A stretch of 64,000 nt of DNA from Siphonodentalium dalli (taxonomy: Eukaryota; Mollusca; Scaphopoda; Gadilida; Siphonodentaliidae), in NCBI GenBank assembly GCA_032622095.1, contig CP136061.1:49605797-49669796 (forward strand), given 5' to 3'. The position numbers and the translations under genes were made by a program. The notes beneath the pieces are model-generated. The model was not told where the DNA came from and did no database searches. It saw only the letters and a program-made list of their open reading frames with translations. Of the stretch, positions 56,776 to 64,000 are shown in pieces. Position 1 is the first letter of the stretch; each line of letters opens with the position of its first letter.

Positions 56776-58912
56776 GTATGCGCAAAATAATTGACCCCTT
56801 TAACGTGGATGTAGGCCGGTAATTACCGTTCGTACCACCAGTAAACCACAATCAAGTGGTATTACGTCGAATAATAGCGACTGACATGTGGTGTCCATCG
56901 GTAGTCTTACCACGGTAATGATTTTTAACTGCGATAACCCAGTAAATAAATGCCAAATACATTTTTTGTGACTGCAATAACGGTGAATTAAATCTAGAAA
57001 TTTTTAAACTCATCCACATTTGACCTACTAGTATGCCATGTTCAATCGCAAAGTATTTAGTTCACAAATACCATATCAGGGTATCTTTATTTACATGTTA
57101 ACTAAACACCTAGTAATTCAGTTAATACATGTACATTGTTTATTCAGCATAAATGTATATGTATGAGGTTGGTCACTGCAACATTGCAATTGCATCAACA
57201 GTGCAGCTACGATTGTCCGTGTCTTTGAATATGTCAGTGGCTTGAAAGACATCTGACATTCAATTTGGCAGGTGTAGAAAAGTCATACCCACTCGCTTTT
57301 TGAAGCCTATTTTTCTGAGTTGTATTGCTATCTGTTGTTAGGAGTATACCACCAAGTGTGGCCAGGCTATAATCACAGAATAAAGGGTGCAGGTCTTATA
57401 TTTCGGCGAGAATCCAATTCTAGATTCTCGTAAATATTCTCGCAAATTACCCTGGATTCTCATGAAAAAGTATGTATAGATTCTCACAAAATCAGATGAA
57501 ATATATGCCCTGGGGTGATTGTGTTAAATTTGACACATACTAGTACCAGTACCTGTCCATTCTGTTTTTATTGATTTAAATGCCCACAGCCTTATGAAAC
57601 AAAAAGTTCTGGCCATAGAGGTGGCCTTGTATGACAGAGACTGGTCTTGTCAGCCAGAGAGGCAGCACATCGAATGGTAGGTGTACTACCATGTGGAATT
57701 AGCTCAGTTAAATTAACCCATAAATACCAAATGTTGGTTCATCCGTCCATATGTTCGCTTTTGGTTGATAACATTAGATAGTCTCAACTGAAGGGAATGA
57801 AATTTGGTATGTGGGTTGTGTCCACAAATTTTAACGCAGGTAAGTCCCTTTTTGTTCAAATTCGCAATAAATTTTCATCTCTCTAGCCCAAAAATACAAG
57901 TCAAGTTTAAATATTTGGGTTTTGACCACCAATTTTCACCAGGGATATGCCATTTGTTGGAATTGCCACAACCAAGTCTAAATCGCCTGAGATAACTTGA
58001 GCAACACTTTTGAAAAAATGTTCAACTATCACATAACATTGCACAGTGAGTTTATGTGGTCAGCCATTCAAAATGTATCCACATGGCACATATTACTAAT
58101 TAGCCCCTTCTATATTTCAGTCAATGATCAAAGGGGCTCGAGAAACAAATGATGAATAAATTTGCCAATAATATAATAGTCCATATAACCATTAGTACAT
58201 CTCATATAAAAGTAATAATACCCTGTATCTCCTACGATATGTGCCCGATTTGGTTAACATTTTGAACATACATGTATGTGGTAAATCCAGTACATGGAGT
58301 GAGTAAATTATCCAATTTGATTTTCTAACTTTCTTCTAAATGTCGCTTCATTTGAATTTTTGCCATTATCAAAAACAAGTCTGGAAAATGTTTGTCATTG
58401 CTCCCTATGGGAGACTCGCATCTATAAGATAATGCATTGGCACAGGGTTTTTTGTAAAATTTCAAGAAGCTCCATTCATGGAAGGGTTGTACAGTAAAGT
58501 CATTGAGACAATTTCGTTTTTTGATGATCGGTTGTCCGTATCATTTCTACAACAAAATTATCACCTTATATTTACTTGGCTACACAATTTTAATGTGTGA
58601 TCGCCACAGAACATTTTTTTTAAGAGTACATATATATATGTCCATATTTTGCTGTGGGTGTAGAGTATTCTCGGATAGAATAAATATACCCAAAGCAAAA
58701 ACTAAGCGAGGGGCACCTAATGGTTGAGTCTGGGATATTTGGCACTTAGAACGTGGCTAGATGGTTTGGTGGGGAGGGTCGACATCTTGGTACTTCCAAC
58801 TGAAGCCCCCCCCCCCCCAACCCCTTGAACGACACAAACTAAGTTTGCGTAATTCAATTTGCAAAACCCCATGGGGCTTGATTTTTCTGAACTTGTCCAT
58901 CACAGACTACTA
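56776..58912. other. No gene recognised
   Basis: Includes ATTCTCGTAAATATTCTCGC-type short repeats near 57410-57490, a scrap of the 9050 MITE near 58430 and a C-run at 58808-58818. Confidence 0.4.
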
Positions 58913-59102
58913 CAGTAATGTCCCAATTAATGGACTCCATAACCACAGCAGGATTTAGTCGGAAATATGGCTTGTTTTCATTCATTGGAAAGCTCTCGGA
59001 GAGCTTTCTGGTGAATGGTAACAAGCCACATTTCCGACTAAATCCTGAAAGTTACCAATAATTCTGCTGTGGTTACGGAGTCGATTAATTAGGTCATTAC
59101 TG
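58913..59102. mobile_element. TA-flanked palindromic MITE, 190 bp
   Basis: TA at 58911-58912 and 59103-59104 flank CAGTAATGTCCCAATTAATG and its complement. The two halves pair along nearly their whole length to a GAGAGCTTTC / GAAAGCTCTC centre. TA plus a CAGT start suggests a pogo/mariner-type MITE. A half copy lies at 62396-62502. Confidence 0.7.
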
Positions 59103-59104
59103 TA

Positions 59105-62031
59105 AATGGTAGCATATTCTAAATGGATCAGTAGTCTTGTGGCCACTATCCAATGCAGGGGATGAAAAGGATGGTTCGGCCCAGTATGCAAATTTATTTA
59201 GATCTGAACCTGAAAATTACAACACCTAATTGTCTGTGATATTGATGAATGCCAGGAAAATTCGCACCCCAATTTATTGTGTTTTAAAAAATTAATTAAC
59301 AGCTTTAACTGGCCACTTAGAACATCACAAGACAAATAGGTCGGACGGCCCGGTGGTTCTGAATATGAAAATTGTTCATTCTTAGCATCTAGACTGGCCT
59401 CAAGATGTTCAAATTGGGGGAAATTTCCAACCTGATACCCATCCAAATGTTGGAAATTTGCCAACTAATGGCCATTTGAGTCCAAAGTTTTGCAAATGAA
59501 AGGAATATATGCAAATGTTCTAAAATAAACAAATATGTCACTAATAAATTGAACATTGGAAAATCAAACCTAATTTTGGTATAATTTCCAACTAAATGTT
59601 GTGTGAGGTTTGGCTATGGGGGGGGTTAAGACCCCTGCATAACCAGCCCATGTCATCACGCCCCTGTCTGGCACCCCATGACAAAGGTGTGGTCTTGCAT
59701 TCACTGATGATGAGAAATCATCAATATTAGATTTTGTTGGAAAACAGGATGGGACCACAACCGCTAGCTTGTCCATGAGGGTTGGCCCCATCCCCATCGG
59801 GGAGATCTGCAGTAGTCTGCCCGGTAGATATAATTGGGAGATATCCTGGTGCCACCCATATTGGAAAAGATATATTTTTAAAGTAGAAAAGATACAGAAA
59901 TCAAGGGGACAATAAGAATGTGCTCTCATAACCACAAAACTACACGAAAGTCATCACAATCAACTCAAATACTATATACCGGTACATATATAATTTCATT
60001 ATCTCTATATAATATATATTCGGTCTCTAAAAGCCCTTAAAGTGACGTGAAACACTCCGGTAGGGTGGTCAAATAGAAGTGGAGAATAATCTTGTTCAAA
60101 GTAGTTATTTTTACAAATCTTATATCTAAATTGACAACAAACACTGTCATTCTTATATACTAATTCAATGCAGTGACTGCCGATGGCGAAATCATTTTCG
60201 TTAGTTTACCGCCGATAGATGCATCCCGATTCTAGTAGTAAATATTTACAATTTAGCCCAGTTCAGACGATGTTTTCAATGGAGTGGTACGGTAGATTTG
60301 CTTGAGATTTTCGATGTTAGTAGAATGTTACATTCCTCCAGTTGGTGTAGCACCTGCATACTAACTTATCAGTTTCACGCACCCGAACAAGTACATAATA
60401 TGTCTTTAAACACACTGGACATGCGATGTCCTTGCGCTCCTGTTGCGCAAATTCTAATATAAAAAGTGTTTTCTATTTCATACAAAGCTCAAACATACCG
60501 GTAACATCTGACCAGACAAAACATAGAAACCGCTAAACTGATTACCAGTCAAACAAGATAACCCTTCAAAATATAAGATAACACGGCCAACCACAGCAAC
60601 ATACACCATGGATAAATACACTGTCAAAAACACAGCCTTTTATTTTAACGGTAAAATCTGGCATATACCCATAGTTATATATAAACAGGCTACGGGCATC
60701 TGACCACAGGTCATTTGCATAAAAAAATTATATAATTCTTTCATTCTTTCATTCCATCAAGGTACAAGTATCTTCAAAGGATTAAGTTGAAGTTTTGGGG
60801 CTGAGTAAGATTCTAAGAGAGAAGGTGGAATATTGACTTGAGAGCATAAAATATAACAAGAAAATGACAATCATAGCCCAAATTGCGAAAAGTTGCCAAA
60901 GTGTAAGTATAGCTACATAGGCCTAAAACAAAATTTTGTTGTTTCCGGTAACATATGGTAGAAAAGTAAGGCAGGTGGAATTCAATTGTTTCATTGTTTT
61001 TTGGAAACGACCACAATAAGATCATATGTGGATTGTGGAATATATTCATTCTGAAAAATATGCCCATGGCAGCACAAAGTATATAACGGGACACAATTGG
61101 GCTGAATGGGCATATCGCACATGTATTGGGAGGAATAAATGAAACCTATTATTTTTAATCAAAAATAATTGCGACATCAACCTCAGATTGAACCAGGCCT
61201 ATCAGTATGGCACCACTGTAATTAAAACACTGGCTGTCAGAGTAAATAATATAGATGATGACTGATCGGCACATGTATTAAGTACTTCGATCTGAGATAT
61301 TTTGCACCAACATCATAAGGATCTCCTGTGCATTATATCTAGTTGGGAGCGAATGATAGCTTCCGAAATTTGTTAAAGAATATGGTCGCCAGTGGCCAAC
61401 TTGGATTTTACTCTTTTCATGACTAAATTCATTGGCACACCCAACAAGCCACATCCCTCATCACTCATTAACTACAACACACATAATTATTCTCCTCATA
61501 GTCATACTTGAAACCATTTTAATTCAGCCCTTTCTATACTAAATATTCACTAGCTACTAGTAGTAGTTTCCTCATATTATGTTTCAACAAAATTTCAACA
61601 ATTTGTAGTTTTTAAAATTACAAAGAAGTAGATGAGTTGGGTGCCAAATGGTACATGCTTACCTCCCCAGTCAAGAATCAAATTATATGGCATGAATTTG
61701 TGTCAAGATGGCAAACACATACCCTCATTCAAATAGGTTTGAGTATTTTCAATTTATAGTGAGAAATAGTAGGAAGTGAAAATGAAAAAATAGAGTAGTT
61801 TCTATGGTGTTGAATTGAAGGGGGAATTTGAAGAGTGCGAAATGTTTGAATGTTTGACCTTTGATATTTCCAGGAGAAAGGACACATGTGCTATATCCCT
61901 AGTTGTTCCAAAATTGAAGCTGCATGCATTTTAAAGAATGTGATCAAAGGATTGTAGACTTGTTTTTGAGTTTTCATACAGTAAGTATACATTTATACTT
62001 TACCATTGGGACAGGCACACCACCGGTAGCT
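59105..62031. other. No gene recognised
   Basis: A 121-codon minus frame at 59570-59935 has no recognised features. Confidence 0.35.
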
Positions 62032-62287
62032 TTACCTCTTTTTATACTAAATACTCATTGATGAATAGTTCCCTTAGAAAATATACAGATAATAAGGTCA
62101 ATAAACAACATCTGGTTTGTTGGAACTTATTATCTGAACATTTCCTTCTATTAAATAACTATTTTGGTACTGATATTATCTGTTATTATGTGATGATTAT
62201 TCATGAACACCCCTCCAGATTAATAACAAGGAAATCCAATGTATAGTTTCATAACTGATTAGGGAAAAGACATTAGTATAGAAAGGG
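62032..62287. mobile_element. Possible TTAA-type MITE
   Basis: The left end CCTCTTTTTATACTAAATAC pairs loosely with the right end GTATAGAAAGGG before TTAA at 62288-62291. CCCTTTCTATACTAA also occurs at 61528 and, as GGCCTTTCTATACTAA, near 24090. The left target site is not exact. Confidence 0.35.
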
Positions 62288-62395
62288 TTAATGCTCTGCA
62301 AATAATACTGAGTAACAACTAACAACTGACTTTCATGTCAAATCCCAAAATCATCAACAAATTCTTGGTCTACTAGCAATGGAGCAAATATATGC

Positions 62396-62502
62396 CTGAG
62401 AGCTTTCCGATGAATGGCAACAAGCCATATTTCCGACTAAATCCTGAAAAGTTACCCATTATTCTGCTGTGTTTAAGGAGTCGATTAATTAGAGCATTAC
62501 TG
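62396..62502. mobile_element. Half copy of the 58913 palindromic MITE
   Basis: GAGAGCTTTCCGATGAATGG then CAACAAGCCATATTTCCGAC and GTCGATTAATTAGAGCATTA, up to CTG and TA at 62503-62504. It corresponds to the right half of the full copy. Confidence 0.65.
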
Positions 62503-62504
62503 TA

Positions 62505-64000
62505 CCACCGCAGCTCCCGTCATGAAAGGGTTAAGTTCCCTTATATTCAGAGTGTGTGTGTTCACATTGTACTGTCAGAATAGCTATTGAATTTATGTCG
62601 ACAACAGATATCTGTGTAGCTATCACTTTGTCCGAATAATGATGTTCAACAATATAATTAGTAACTACAAAACATAATTATTGATGTATTATTCTACCCA
62701 TATTATAAGTTACAGATGCTTAGTGGTCGGATATGTTGTCATGTTTTTGATTCAATGTTTATTATTTTATGCCCTGGAAACTATATACAACTTATTCTCG
62801 AAGAATATATCGTCATTAAAATTGAAAAACATTTTTGGATATATAGGCAATGATCCAGGTTTCATGTTTGGGCACCATTTAGGTACTGTCCCGATGGCCA
62901 CAGTCCTATGGCCAGAAATGGTGATGGCTTGTGCTTGGGGGAGGGGGGTGAATCTGTGTATGTTCAAAAGCCTTAAAAGTATATTGTGCTATTATGTTGG
63001 TAGATTGTCATATTTTAGATAGCAAATTCTTAACCCAAAACCCAATGCACATATGACCAAAGTTATTCCCTCCAGCCAACATTTAGCCATAATTTCTTGC
63101 AGCGTCATTTTGACACACAAAGAAATAACACCATTTGATTTGCAATGTCATTGATGCGCATTGTAAGTCATTGCGTAATTATGATAAGTGGTACTCTCAA
63201 TTAACAAGACCCAAACAATTCTGTCACATATTTACTAAAGTATCTTTTATTATTCTTTTCAGTATGTCATAATATTATACTCAAGTTGTATCATCAAATT
63301 GTTCATTTTCCCAAAATTTGATTTATTATCAATGGCTTTCAATATATCAATTAACAATGATACTTACAAAAAATAAGAAAAATAACTTCACAGTTAATTT
63401 GGTAATATTAAGGAGTATATATATAGACTCAAATTTCCGATAAATAATGTCTCTAAATTTCATTTTTATTTGATTAATTTATTTAATTTAATTCACGCTG
63501 ATGTAAATTGGTTCACACTGGCAGGGCAGAACATAAAATAATTGCTAATGGCAATGTTTAATGAGTTATTTACTATGTTTTATGTCAAAAGTTCTTGATC
63601 ATTTCACATACCGGTATGTGTGTGGCACATTACTTCTATTATATTAGTATGTGAATGCTCAAACAATTGTGCTTTAAAACCAAACAGATATCAATATAAT
63701 TATTGATTAATAATTATTCAATTGTTAAAATCTAGCTCCTTTGTTCTACCTCGACTTTGGGCATATTTATCCACTATTTGCAAATATCTTCTCGTGGCTA
63801 AGAGATATCTCCTCGTGATTAAGACACGACAAGATGCAATTTAAAAAAAAAAAGATCAGTAAATTCATCGATTCATATCCCACGTCAGTGACTTGTAATA
63901 ACCCATACTGCCCAGATTGCACATGTTAACGATGGCACTATAACTCTTAAATTCTGAATGCAAGCACAGTTCGTTTTAGATTTGTTGATCCCGATTTGCT
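62505..64000. other. No gene recognised
   Basis: A 113-codon plus frame at 62681-63022 has no recognisable features. AT-rich to the window end. Confidence 0.4.

Noticed and set aside
59570-59935. 121-codon minus frame as a gene
   Set aside because: No domain, no splice signals and no supporting neighbours.
62681-63022. 113-codon plus frame as a membrane protein
   Set aside because: Hydrophobic residues are scattered as expected from AT-rich DNA, with no family features or splice context.

Overview
The window looks like repeat-dense, AT-rich intergenic DNA of an animal, most likely a marine invertebrate. A lophotrochozoan such as a mollusc is my guess, at low confidence, from the mix of minisatellite-bearing Helitrons, a Penelope-like element and a Maverick/adintovirus-like segment. 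There is no operon structure, no rRNA, no tRNA that I could recognise and no CRISPR. Coding potential is sparse and mostly belongs to mobile DNA. All boundaries and alignments were read by eye.

Left edge (1-4150): a Maverick/adintovirus-like endogenous virus segment, all genes on the minus strand and running off the window start. In transcription order it has a NADAR (YbiA-like) glycosidase-fold gene, a gene with two PC4-like ssDNA-binding domains and a Cys/His cluster, a short frame-broken acidic ORF, and a DNA-packaging ATPase (5' part only). Each has a TATA-like box 33-65 bp upstream. Pieces of the NADAR gene and its flank are duplicated nearby, a TTAA-flanked MITE sits between two genes, and a 95-bp hairpin lies just outside.

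4.1-12.7 kb: a C2H2 zinc-finger ORF fragment, a TA-flanked ~770-bp element, a TTAA-flanked piggyBac-type MITE, a 380-bp direct repeat pair and a large inverted repeat. 12.75-18.6 kb: a head-to-tail array of non-autonomous Helitron-like elements (5' TC, 3' hairpin plus CTAG), two sequence families interleaved, one split by a Mutator-like element with a 9-bp target duplication. Two more Helitron copies lie on the minus strand at 35.15-36.40 kb.

18.6-43.2 kb: a 37-bp minisatellite, nested hAT-like MITEs, a 1.24-kb hAT element with a perfect 8-bp duplication, two decayed LINE reverse-transcriptase remnants (32.1-32.7 and 38.7-39.8 kb), a C-type-lectin exon with a frameshifted partial copy, an element carrying ten 20-bp palindromes, a near-perfect 146-bp palindrome, and two possible first exons of host genes (30.36 and 43.21 kb).

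43.6-49.7 kb: a ~6.1-kb giant inverted repeat with internally repetitive arms and a two-sided minisatellite that flips orientation at a central hairpin. It abuts a Penelope-like element with reverse transcriptase and GIY-YIG domains (49.7-51.2 kb). The rest (51.2-64 kb) holds a 1.2-kb element with ~265-bp inverted ends, degenerate minisatellites, MITEs and long stretches in which I see nothing.
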